Origin: Oceanirhabdus sp942490885
GTDB taxonomy: Bacteria > Bacillota > Clostridia > Clostridiales > Clostridiaceae
Reading direction: 5' to 3'
Assembly: GCA_942490885.1 (NCBI GenBank)
Contig: CALNYT010000002.1
Span: 4,154,001 to 4,218,000, forward strand
DNA length: 64,000 nucleotides
Position numbers and translations under genes: made by a program
The notes under the pieces: model-generated
Told to the model about the DNA's origin: nothing
The model's database searches: none
What the model saw: the letters and a program-made list of their open reading frames with translations, nothing else
In this document: in pieces, positions 9,072 to 16,586 of the stretch
Numbering within the stretch: the first letter of the stretch is position 1
How the letters are laid out: each line of letters opens with the position of its first letter

Positions 9072-10016
9072 TTATCTAGAGATTTCTTTCTCTTTTATGT
9101 TCTCAATTATATTCTCTTTTATATTTTCTGTGAAATCGCTAAGTGTCACATTCATTCTTGATATATTATCTCTTAAATGGTGATTGAACTCTGAAAAGTC
9201 CCTACTATTATCAACAAACTTGTCTATAGTTCTATCAAACTTTTCCATACTTGTGTTAATATTAGCTCCATTTATTTCCATAACTTTTACCACTTCAAAA
9301 AGACCAGATACAGACCTCTCAATCACTCTCTTATATCCTGTTTCAACCTGTTCTGTAAGTCTATCAAATAATTTCTCAAATCGCTCTTCCACTTCATCAA
9401 TATTATCTACTTCTTCTTTTATAAACTCCTTAGCTATAACATTATCTAAATATTCTTCAGTCATAACCATTAACTCTTGTCTCATATGTACTGGATTAAT
9501 AATTATTTTGATAAGTGTAATAATTATTGAACCTATAATACCTACCAATGAAGTTGTAAATGCTACACTCATACCTCCAATAGAATTCAATAATCCATCT
9601 ATTACACCACTTACACTTTCAATACTTTCTTGATTTACTTGTAAAGTTGACACTAACTTACTTACAGCTATAGTTAATCCTGCAAAAGTTCCTAATAGTC
9701 CAAAAATAATCATCAACGAACTTGAATGATTCACAAATCTTTCAGCTGTATTTAACATCTTTAATTTTCCATTGAACTCTTTCTCAATAATTGCTTGAGT
9801 ATTGATTTCACCTACATTATTTTCGCCTGCTTCTCTATATTTCTTAATAATATTCTTTAAAACCTCTGATTCAAAGATTCCTGTTGCCTCACCCTCTTTA
9901 AAGTCTCTTTTAATATTATTAATTGTTTTCATTATATAGAAACTAAAACCAAGAGCTACTAACATAATAATTAATATAAGACCACTAATTGATATAGTAA
10001 TACTGTTACTAAACAT
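9072..10016 (-). CDS. MotA/TolQ/ExbB-like proton channel protein
   Basis: The 314-residue protein has an N-terminal membrane helix (about 8-28), then two long helices near 95-118 (SSSLMIIFGLLGTFAGLTIA) and 150-175 (SVAFTTSLVGIIGSIIITLI), the pore-forming pair of the MotA/TolQ/ExbB family. The last 120 residues form a coiled-coil tail, longer than in ExbB. It is first in a two-gene operon with the OmpA/MotB-like gene. Architecture fits a ZorA-like or general stator; what the ion flow drives is unknown. Confidence 0.85.
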   Translation of the reverse strand: MFSNSITISISGLILIIMLVALGFSFYIMKTINNIKRDFKEGEATGIFESEVLKNIIKKYREAGENNVGEINTQAIIEKEFNGKLKMLNTAERFVNHSSSLMIIFGLLGTFAGLTIAVSKLVSTLQVNQESIESVSGVIDGLLNSIGGMSVAFTTSLVGIIGSIIITLIKIIINPVHMRQELMVMTEEYLDNVIAKEFIKEEVDNIDEVEERFEKLFDRLTEQVETGYKRVIERSVSGLFEVVKVMEINGANINTSMEKFDRTIDKFVDNSRDFSEFNHHLRDNISRMNVTLSDFTENIKENIIENIKEKEISR

Positions 10017-10190
10017 TTTATCTCTCTCCCTTCATACAATAATACGAGTACCTTGATATAATGGTATCAAACAATTTGATGAAAATAGTAACATTTTAAT
10101 TACAAATAGTTACTATAAAATTACAAAGTACAACATTAAAACGTGTTTTACGTAGATTAAATCATTTATAACAAAGACCATTTTAAAAAG

Positions 10191-10436
10191 AAGTTGAGAG
10201 TTGTGAATGGAGAGTTGAGAACGTTGGATGTTTTTGCTTACGCAAAAACTACATCTTATTTTTTCTTTAGAACAATGCAATTTTACTGATTTTATCTTTA
10301 AGATAAAATATTGTATTTAAAGTACAATGTTTCATTCAAAATGAAACAAGTTAAATCCCTATTGTTAATTTACCAATCGAGTAGGTTCTGACGTAAGTCA
10401 GAACCATCCTTCGTTCTCAACTCTCAACTCTCAATT
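10191..10436. repeat. Complete GTTGAGA-arm palindromic element
   Basis: The roughly 246-bp imperfect palindrome is bounded by AGTTGAGAGTTG- and CTCAACTCTCAA-type arms. Its interior contains stem-loops (GTTTTTGCTTACGCAAAAAC, ATTTTATCTTTAAGATAAAAT, GTTTCATTCAAAATGAAAC, GGTTCTGACGTAAGTCAGAA). It occupies most of the gap between the stator operon and tdh; no gene lies in 10017-10472. Confidence 0.7.
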
Positions 10437-10440
10437 AAAA

Positions 10441-10467
10441 AACCCAGCACTTCAGTGCTGGGTTTTT
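10441..10467 (-). terminator. Terminator after kbl-tdh
   Basis: The stem AACCCAGCAC / GTGCTGGGTT with a short loop has A/T runs on both sides, directly downstream of the tdh stop codon. Confidence 0.85.
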
Positions 10468-10472
10468 ATATA

Positions 10473-11432
10473 TTACTCTTGACCTATTCCTTTTTCCTTC
10501 AACTTCTCAAGCATATCTTCAGTCATCTTAGCTAAGTCAAACTCAGCTTTGAATCCCCACTCTTCTTTAGCAGCAGTTGGATCAATTGAATCTGGCCAAC
10601 TATCAGCGATTCCTTGTCTCATTGGATCTACATCATAGTCCATTTCAAACTCTGGAATGTGTTTCTTAATCTCTGCAGCGATTTGACTAGGTTCAAAACT
10701 CATAGCAGTTATATTGAAAGCATTTCTATGCTTAAGTTTACTTGGATCTGCTTCCATTAAATCTATTATTGCTTGAACTGCATCTGACATATACATCATA
10801 TCCATGCATGTACCTTCAGCTATATAAGAAGTATACTTCTTATTTTTTAATGCTTCATAGAATATATCAACTGCATAATCAGTAGTTCCGCCTCCTGGAG
10901 GTGCAACGTATGAAATAAGCCCTGGGAATCTAACACCTCTAGTGTCTACGCCGAACTTGTGATAATAGTAATCACATAGAAGCTCTCCAGATACCTTGTT
11001 CACACCATACATAGTTGTTGGTCTTTGAATTGTATCTTGTGGAGTGTTCTTTTTAGGAGTGCTTGGTCCAAATGCTCCAATTGAACTTGGTGTGAAGAAT
11101 TTACAGTTGAACTCTTTAGCTGTTTCTAGTGCATTTACCAGTCCACCCATATTAATATTCCATGCAAGCATTGGCTTTGCTTCAGCAGTTGCAGATAATA
11201 ATGCTGCTAAATGAATTAAAGTATCAACTTCATATTCTTTAGCTATTTCCTTCATTCTATCCCCATCTGTAACATCTAAAAGCTCAAATGGTCCTGATTC
11301 TACTACATTATTTCCTTCTGGTTTTCTTAAATCTGTAGCAACTACATTATCATTACCGTAAATTTCTCTCATCTTCATAACTAGCTCTGTTCCTATTTGA
11401 CCAAGAGCACCTGTTACTAATATCTTCTTCAT
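10473..11432 (-). CDS. tdh: L-threonine 3-dehydrogenase, SDR type
   Basis: The 319-residue extended short-chain dehydrogenase has the NAD-binding VTGALGQIGTEL at the start and the catalytic YGVNKVSGELL (Tyr-x3-Lys) near residue 138. It is the epimerase-like form of threonine dehydrogenase, giving 2-amino-3-ketobutyrate, which the adjacent Kbl cleaves to glycine and acetyl-CoA. The ATG at 11432 is chosen over a GTG at 11447 because GGAGG falls between them. It is 23 bp after kbl in the same operon. Neighbourhood makes the substrate assignment strong. Confidence 0.92.
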   Translation of the reverse strand: MKKILVTGALGQIGTELVMKMREIYGNDNVVATDLRKPEGNNVVESGPFELLDVTDGDRMKEIAKEYEVDTLIHLAALLSATAEAKPMLAWNINMGGLVNALETAKEFNCKFFTPSSIGAFGPSTPKKNTPQDTIQRPTTMYGVNKVSGELLCDYYYHKFGVDTRGVRFPGLISYVAPPGGGTTDYAVDIFYEALKNKKYTSYIAEGTCMDMMYMSDAVQAIIDLMEADPSKLKHRNAFNITAMSFEPSQIAAEIKKHIPEFEMDYDVDPMRQGIADSWPDSIDPTAAKEEWGFKAEFDLAKMTEDMLEKLKEKGIGQE

Positions 11433-11455
11433 GTTCTTCTCCTCCACGCTTAAAA

Positions 11456-12646
11456 TTAGATTATGCCTAGCTCTTTTCCAACTTTTTCGTATATAGCAAT
11501 TGCCTTATCAAGCATCTCTTTTGTATGAGCAGCTGATGGCATATTTCTTACTCTTCCTGTTCCTTTAGGTACAGTTGGGAATACAATTGATTTAGCGTAA
11601 ACTCCCTCATCGTTTAATCTCTTAGAGAAGTCTTGTGTTAATTTCTCATCTCCGATTATACATGGAGTTATTGGAGTTTCACTGGCACCAATATTAAATC
11701 CTAACTCTTTTAATCCTTGTTTTAAATAATTTCCATTTTCCCATAACTTATCATGAAGCTCAGTGCTCTCAGTAAGTATGTTCACAGCTTCAATACAAGC
11801 TGCAGCTGTTCCTGGAGTGATTGCAGTTGAGAATAGGAAAGGTCTACCTCTAACCATTAACCAGTCAATTAAGTTTCTTTTACCAGCAACATATCCACCT
11901 ATAGCACCTATTGCTTTTGATAAAGTTCCTATTTGGAAATCAACTTTATCAGATAACCCAAAGTGCTTAACTGTTCCCGCACCTTTACCAAGCACACCTG
12001 AACCATGAGCATCATCTACATATGTAATAAGATCAAATTCTTCTGCAATTTCTACAATTTCTGGCAATTTACAAACATCCCCATCCATTGAGAATACTCC
12101 ATCTGTAATAACCATAATCTTGTTATATTCACCAGATTCTCTAGCTTCTTTTGCTTTATTTCTTAAGTCCTCCATATTAGAGTGACCAAATCTAATAACT
12201 TTTGCTTTTGATAATCTGCATCCATCAATAATTGATGCATGGTTTAATTCATCAGATAAAATAACGTCATCTTTACCCATTACTGCTTGAATTGCAGCCA
12301 TGTTACAGTTAAATCCAGATTGGAATGCTATAGCTGCTTCAGTATGTTTGAACTCAGCTAATTTCTCCTCTAGTTTCACATGAATATCTAGAGTCCCATT
12401 AATTGTTCTAACAGCTCCAGAACCTACACCATATTTTTCTGTTGCTTTTATGCAAGCATCTTTCATTCTAGAATTTGTAGCTAAACCTAAATAGTTGTTT
12501 GCTGAAAGGTTTATAAGTTCTTTACCATCGATTGAAATTATAGGACCATTAGCCCCCTCAACCGGATTAATTACATTATATAATCCTTTATCTTTCAACT
12601 CTTTTAACCCTTCATTTAAAAACATATCTAATCGTTTACTTGTCAT
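11456..12646 (-). CDS. kbl: Glycine C-acetyltransferase (2-amino-3-ketobutyrate CoA ligase)
   Basis: This 396-residue PLP enzyme belongs to the alpha-oxoamine synthase family. The PLP lysine is in TLSKAIGAIGGYVAG (about residue 243), with the conserved DDAHGSGVLG upstream and the substrate-binding NYLGLA near the N-terminus. It converts 2-amino-3-ketobutyrate plus CoA to glycine and acetyl-CoA. The first gene of the kbl-tdh operon, it has AGGAGGTAATTG before its ATG. Together they provide a threonine degradation route. Confidence 0.93.
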   Translation of the reverse strand: MTSKRLDMFLNEGLKELKDKGLYNVINPVEGANGPIISIDGKELINLSANNYLGLATNSRMKDACIKATEKYGVGSGAVRTINGTLDIHVKLEEKLAEFKHTEAAIAFQSGFNCNMAAIQAVMGKDDVILSDELNHASIIDGCRLSKAKVIRFGHSNMEDLRNKAKEARESGEYNKIMVITDGVFSMDGDVCKLPEIVEIAEEFDLITYVDDAHGSGVLGKGAGTVKHFGLSDKVDFQIGTLSKAIGAIGGYVAGKRNLIDWLMVRGRPFLFSTAITPGTAAACIEAVNILTESTELHDKLWENGNYLKQGLKELGFNIGASETPITPCIIGDEKLTQDFSKRLNDEGVYAKSIVFPTVPKGTGRVRNMPSAAHTKEMLDKAIAIYEKVGKELGII

Positions 12647-12796
12647 AACAATTACCTCCTAACATATATAAATTATGTTGGTTAAATTCTTCACTCATAT
12701 TATACACTATTAGTATGGCTTTTTGTAATAAAATAATAAAATGATTTATTATTTTATTATTCTTGCACTAATCCTTTGTTACTATACTATGATACA

Positions 12797-12824
12797 CTAA
12801 AAAAAGCACGCTATGCGTGCTTTT
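12797..12824 (-). terminator. Terminator after plsC
   Basis: The stem AAGCACG / CGTGCTT with loop CTATG overlaps the plsC stop codon and has a long T-run in the leftward direction. Confidence 0.8.
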
Positions 12825-13533
12825 ACGATTTTAAGTTATATATCCCTCTATATTCTTTTGGTAATAGTTTTGCTATCTCATACATAATGAAATCTGTAGC
12901 TCGTTCTTCGTATTCTTTCTTATCTTCACCTTTATTTCTCTCAGGTACTTTAAACTGTTTACCAATATTTACATTTACATCTGAATGATAAAATTTCTCT
13001 GCATTCATTTTTCCTTCTTGATTTATGGGCATTAGCTTCTCGGTACCACTCATTCCAATTGGAACAATAGATGCTTTTCCCATTCTACATAGCAGAGTTA
13101 TTCCACGCTTTCCTTTTATAAGACTTCCAACTCGACTTCTTGTGCCCTCAGGAAACATCATAATATTATCGCCTTTTCTAAGTATCTCAATAATTTTTTT
13201 CATTGCATCCTTATCTGCTGAATTAGGCTTTATTGAAACTGTTTTAACAATCTTCACACCAATATTTGTGGTAAAATCTTTGGATAGCTTCATTCCTGCC
13301 ATAAAGGTTGGCTTATTATCTTTTAGTAATTTATTTAGAATGAGCCCATCAGCGTTACTCAAGTGATTGCATACAAAAATAACAGGCTCTTGAATATTTT
13401 TAAGATTTTCTTCACCATTAATAATTATATTGGCATATTTTTTTATATATCTATCAACTATTTTTTTAGCAATAGGTACTAGTATACTGTCAGGTATATA
13501 GTTTATAAATTTTGCCATTCTAGGGGAAATCAC
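12823..13533 (-). CDS. plsC: 1-acyl-sn-glycerol-3-phosphate acyltransferase
   Basis: The 236-residue PlsC-family membrane-associated enzyme has the catalytic NHLSNADG (H-x4-D, about residue 56) and the phosphate-binding FPEGTRSR (about 129). It acylates lysophosphatidic acid in phospholipid synthesis. The length is normal. It appears monocistronic, between the kbl-tdh promoter region and the tRNA cluster. Acceptor specificity is inferred from family only. Confidence 0.88.
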   Translation of the reverse strand: MISPRMAKFINYIPDSILVPIAKKIVDRYIKKYANIIINGEENLKNIQEPVIFVCNHLSNADGLILNKLLKDNKPTFMAGMKLSKDFTTNIGVKIVKTVSIKPNSADKDAMKKIIEILRKGDNIMMFPEGTRSRVGSLIKGKRGITLLCRMGKASIVPIGMSGTEKLMPINQEGKMNAEKFYHSDVNVNIGKQFKVPERNKGEDKKEYEERATDFIMYEIAKLLPKEYRGIYNLKS

Positions 13534-13601
13534 AGCCTCATCTCCTAACTAAATTCTATATAGATATCTCCGTTCAATAATTCATTATACTATATTTATA
13601 C

Positions 13602-13635
13602 AAAAAAAAAGTTACTAAATTATATCTAGTAACTT
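13602..13635 (-). terminator. Terminator of tRNA cluster
   Basis: The stem AAGTTACTA / TAGTAACTT is followed leftward by nine T, immediately after the last tRNA-Gly. Confidence 0.85.
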
Positions 13636-13636
13636 T

Positions 13637-13710
13637 TGGAGCGGGTGATGGGAATCGAACCCACGCTACCAGCTTGGAAGGCTGGAGTTCTACCATTGAA
13701 CTACACCCGC
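13637..13710 (-). tRNA. tRNA-Gly (anticodon TCC)
   Basis: The 74-nt sequence starts GCGGGTG on the minus strand. Its anticodon loop CTTCCAA gives TCC, with TTCGATTC in the T-arm and an encoded CCA end. It is the last of three identical copies in the cluster. Confidence 0.95.
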
Positions 13711-13713
13711 AGG

Positions 13714-13790
<77 letters not shown>

Positions 13791-13806
13791 ATATTATTTT
13801 TTAAAA

Positions 13807-13880
13807 TGGAGCGGGTGATGGGAATCGAACCCACGCTACCAGCTTGGAAGGCTGGAGTTCTACCATTGAACTACACCCGC
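13807..13880 (-). tRNA. tRNA-Gly (anticodon TCC)
   Basis: Second, identical copy of the tRNA-Gly(TCC) gene within the tandem array, with encoded CCA. Confidence 0.95.
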
Positions 13881-13883
13881 AGG

Positions 13884-13960
<77 letters not shown>

Positions 13961-13977
13961 ACATTATTTTTTTAAAA

Positions 13978-14051
13978 TGGAGCGGGTGATGGGAATCGAA
14001 CCCACGCTACCAGCTTGGAAGGCTGGAGTTCTACCATTGAACTACACCCGC
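13978..14051 (-). tRNA. tRNA-Gly (anticodon TCC)
   Basis: First-transcribed of the three identical tRNA-Gly(TCC) copies, with encoded CCA; it follows tRNA-Pro after 6 bases. Confidence 0.95.
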
Positions 14052-14057
14052 AGGGAT

Positions 14058-14134
14058 TGGTCGGGGTGACAGGGCTCGAACCTGCGGCCTCATGCTCCCA
14101 AAGCACGCGCGCTCCCAATCTGCGCCACACCCCG
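14058..14134 (-). tRNA. tRNA-Pro (anticodon TGG)
   Basis: This 77-nt gene starts CGGGGTG and has anticodon loop TTTGGGA (TGG), the TTCGAGCC T-loop and an encoded CCA. It is the first gene of the leftward tRNA cluster. Confidence 0.95.
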
Positions 14135-14188
14135 ATACATCATCGCTACAATTTAAAATGTTTTTTTAAGACAATGACTATTTTATCA

Positions 14189-14215
14189 CAAAAAACTCTT
14201 TTAGCAAAGAGTTTT
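14189..14215 (-). terminator. Terminator after dut
   Basis: The stem AAACTCTT / AAGAGTTT with a six-base loop has a T-run leftward; it separates dut from the tRNA cluster promoter. Confidence 0.7.
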
Positions 14216-14304
14216 CTTTCCATTTTAATTAAATATCTCTTTTTTTTTCTATATTCTTATATTTTACTCGTTTTTCCTACAACCGATACGCCCGGCATGG
14301 TTTA

Positions 14305-14736
14305 TTAATATTTCCCACTAGAACCAAAACCACCAATGCCTCTTTCACTACCACTTAGTATAGAAACCTCATTCACTTCAATTTCTAAAATTGGCTTAAC
14401 TACCATTTGAGCAATTTTCATTCCTTTTGTAATCTCGAACTCGTTTTTACCATGGTTAATCAAAATTATCTTAATTTCGCCCCTATATCCCTCATCTATA
14501 GTTCCTGGTGTATTTAATACCGTTAAACTATGCTTCAAAGCCAGTCCGCTTCTTGGTCTAATCTGAGCTTCTGTGCTCCTTGGTAACTCAATAGCTATTC
14601 CAGTGGAAATTAAAGCACTTTCTCCAGGCAATATTAATTTCTGTTCAATAGAAAACAGGTCAAGCCCAGCATCACCTTTATTGGCAAAGCTAGGCAAAAC
14701 TGCATCGCTTGATAATCGCTTAATATTTAATTTCAC
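14305..14736 (-). CDS. dut: dUTP diphosphatase
   Basis: This trimeric dUTPase hydrolyses dUTP to dUMP and keeps uracil out of DNA. All five motifs are visible: GDAGLDLF, RPRSGLALKH, NTPGTIDEGYRGEI, the GMKIAQMVV segment, and the flexible C-terminal RGIGGFGSSGK. The open frame runs 37 codons upstream inside the SEC-C gene, but the GTG at 14736 gives a standard 143-residue enzyme. That GTG starts one base after the preceding stop codon, with GGGG ahead of it, which suggests coupled translation. Confidence 0.92.
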   Translation of the reverse strand: MKLNIKRLSSDAVLPSFANKGDAGLDLFSIEQKLILPGESALISTGIAIELPRSTEAQIRPRSGLALKHSLTVLNTPGTIDEGYRGEIKIILINHGKNEFEITKGMKIAQMVVKPILEIEVNEVSILSGSERGIGGFGSSGKY

Positions 14737-14737
14737 G

Positions 14738-15919
14738 TTATTTAGCCCCACAGCATTTTTTATATTTTTGACCACTACCACATGGGCATTTTTCATTTCT
14801 TCCAACTTTTTGTTTTTTAACAACTGTCTCAGTTTTGATTTGACCAAGTTCTAAAGGTGTATACCCTCTTAAAGTCCACAATCCAGTAGCCCCTTGCATT
14901 TTTATAACTATATCTTCTACTTCTTTTCTTTCTTTGTTATTATCAAAATTAAAACATGAATTAATAACTTCCATAGTTTGTTCTATTGTTGATCCATCTT
15001 TTAAACCGTTTATTACTGCATCAACAAACATTTTTCCTTCTACATCACTTAACCCATAATTATCAACTACATAATTATATAATGCAGTATGTTCATTATA
15101 CCATTCTGAAAAGTTCGGATGTCCAGCTTCAATTAATTGTTCTCTAGTAAATGCTTTATATCCACAGTTATTTGCGTTTTGTGTATATAACACTCTTACC
15201 GGATCACTTAATTTGCTATTTGATACAAACTCATAATTCTGAATTTCTTTTAACTCTGAAATAAATTTAATCTCATGATGAATTTTTTCATTTTCTTTTA
15301 TAATTGATTTTAAATTATCAACTGATATATCCATATTTAAAATTTGAGTCAAATATTCTCTAAGAGCCGTAACTTCTACTATTCCAACATAGTACAAAAC
15401 TCCTCTAGTAACTCTTAAAATAATATCATTTTCTTCAATTTCACTTATAAAATTCTTATCTTCAATTATATTTATTATAGTTTCAATTAAATCATTTGGA
15501 ATCATTGTAACAGGTTCATCATCCTCTTTACCTAAAAATATTATTCCATTATTTTTTAAATAAAAAATTGATTCAATACTTAAATTTAATAATTCTTTAC
15601 TTTTAACAAACCCTTTATTTTCAACCAAATATTTAAGAACATCAATAACACTCTTATCAGTTTTTAACAATCTATCTTTTAAATTATTGATAATCTCATC
15701 TTTAATAGCTTCAGCATAATCCTTCTTTTTAAATTTAGAATATTTACCAATATCCCAATTTTCAGCGATACTATTCATATCTTCTCTAGTTGTTAATTCA
15801 CATAGTTCATTAAATTTAAAATTCTTTTCAATTTTAATATTAATTTTTTTTAAAAGTAATTTCTGCTTTTCTTCCAATAATCCAAGCATATCTTGAGCTT
15901 CGCGTCCAATATTATCCAT
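14738..15919 (-). CDS. SEC-C motif protein
   Basis: The 393-residue protein is mostly helical and unassigned apart from its last 20 residues, RNEKCPCGSGQKYKKCCG. This is a SEC-C zinc-binding motif (C-x-C-x8-C-C) like that at the end of SecA and in YecA. Such tails bind zinc and can contact ribosomes or chaperones. The ATG at 15919 is preferred to the TTG two codons earlier because of the AAGGATGG ribosome site. The gene is directly upstream of dut and translationally coupled to it, an unusual pairing. Confidence 0.75.
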   Translation of the reverse strand: MDNIGREAQDMLGLLEEKQKLLLKKINIKIEKNFKFNELCELTTREDMNSIAENWDIGKYSKFKKKDYAEAIKDEIINNLKDRLLKTDKSVIDVLKYLVENKGFVKSKELLNLSIESIFYLKNNGIIFLGKEDDEPVTMIPNDLIETIINIIEDKNFISEIEENDIILRVTRGVLYYVGIVEVTALREYLTQILNMDISVDNLKSIIKENEKIHHEIKFISELKEIQNYEFVSNSKLSDPVRVLYTQNANNCGYKAFTREQLIEAGHPNFSEWYNEHTALYNYVVDNYGLSDVEGKMFVDAVINGLKDGSTIEQTMEVINSCFNFDNNKERKEVEDIVIKMQGATGLWTLRGYTPLELGQIKTETVVKKQKVGRNEKCPCGSGQKYKKCCGAK

Positions 15920-16004
15920 ATCCAACCATCCTTCTACTTCTAATATTCTTTATTTCTATAATAATACTATACTATTATACCATAATTATTCAACTTCTAA
16001 AAAT

Positions 16005-16193
16005 CTATTCTTGTTCTATGATTTTTTTTACTTCTCTCTTTTCTATGTAAATGCTTTTAGAAAACCCTCTTCTAAAATGTCTTATTTGATAATATTCAAC
16101 TCCATCTCTTTCATATTCCAACACATCAACTCTATCACCTGATATCTCAGTTGGTTCTTTAGTATTCTTGAAATAAACTTGTACTTTATTCAT
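16005..16193 (-). CDS. Small conserved-looking hypothetical protein
   Basis: The 62-residue charged protein starts at the ATG at 16193, which follows a GGGGGA site; an upstream in-frame ATG lacks one. It reads MNKVQVYFKNTKEPTEISG and ends in a lysine/glutamate-rich tail, and is probably a small beta-strand-rich soluble protein. I do not recognise a family. Codon use looks like its neighbours. Confidence 0.5.
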   Translation of the reverse strand: MNKVQVYFKNTKEPTEISGDRVDVLEYERDGVEYYQIRHFRRGFSKSIYIEKREVKKIIEQE

Positions 16194-16399
16194 TATTAAT
16201 CCCCCATCAAATAAAATATTAATTCTAATCCACACTATAGAAATCCCAGTTCAATAATTAATACACCTCCGTAATTTATTGAAGCACTGACATTTCGGAA
16301 CATATATAAATTAAATTTCGCATTAGTATATCTTACTATCCTAAATGTTCACTCTAATTATTATAACCCAAATTTCATAATTGTATATAATCAAAAACA

Positions 16400-16584
16400 A
16401 CAAAGGACAAAGAACAAAGAACAGAGAACAAATTAGGTTATTTTTCTTCCTAATGTCAGAAAAAATGTATTATAGATTTTCAATAAAAAATCAATTCATC
16501 TTTTATCTTCTATCTATTTAAAAGCTTTCAGCTTTCTGAAAGCTTTCCTTATTTATTCTTTGTTCTTTGATATTTGTTCTTTCT
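16400..16584. repeat. GAACAAA-arm palindromic intergenic element
   Basis: The left arm is tandem CAAAGAA-like heptads and the right arm is TTTGTTCTTTG-like. The core GGTTATTTTTCTTCC, then GTCAGAAAAAAT, is shared with the element at 4731-4880. A strong hairpin AAAGCTTTCAG / CTGAAAGCTTT lies near the right end. It fills the gap after the secreted protein gene. Confidence 0.6.
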
Positions 16585-16586
16585 TA

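Noticed and set aside
8145..10016. Calling the stator pair a complete Zorya defence system
   Set aside because: Neighbours are nth and threonine degradation genes; no helicase or ZorC/ZorE-type gene is present.
14015..14308. 97-residue rightward frame over the tRNA cluster
   Set aside because: It runs across tRNA-Gly and tRNA-Pro on the opposite strand. No ribosome site; the tRNAs explain the sequence.
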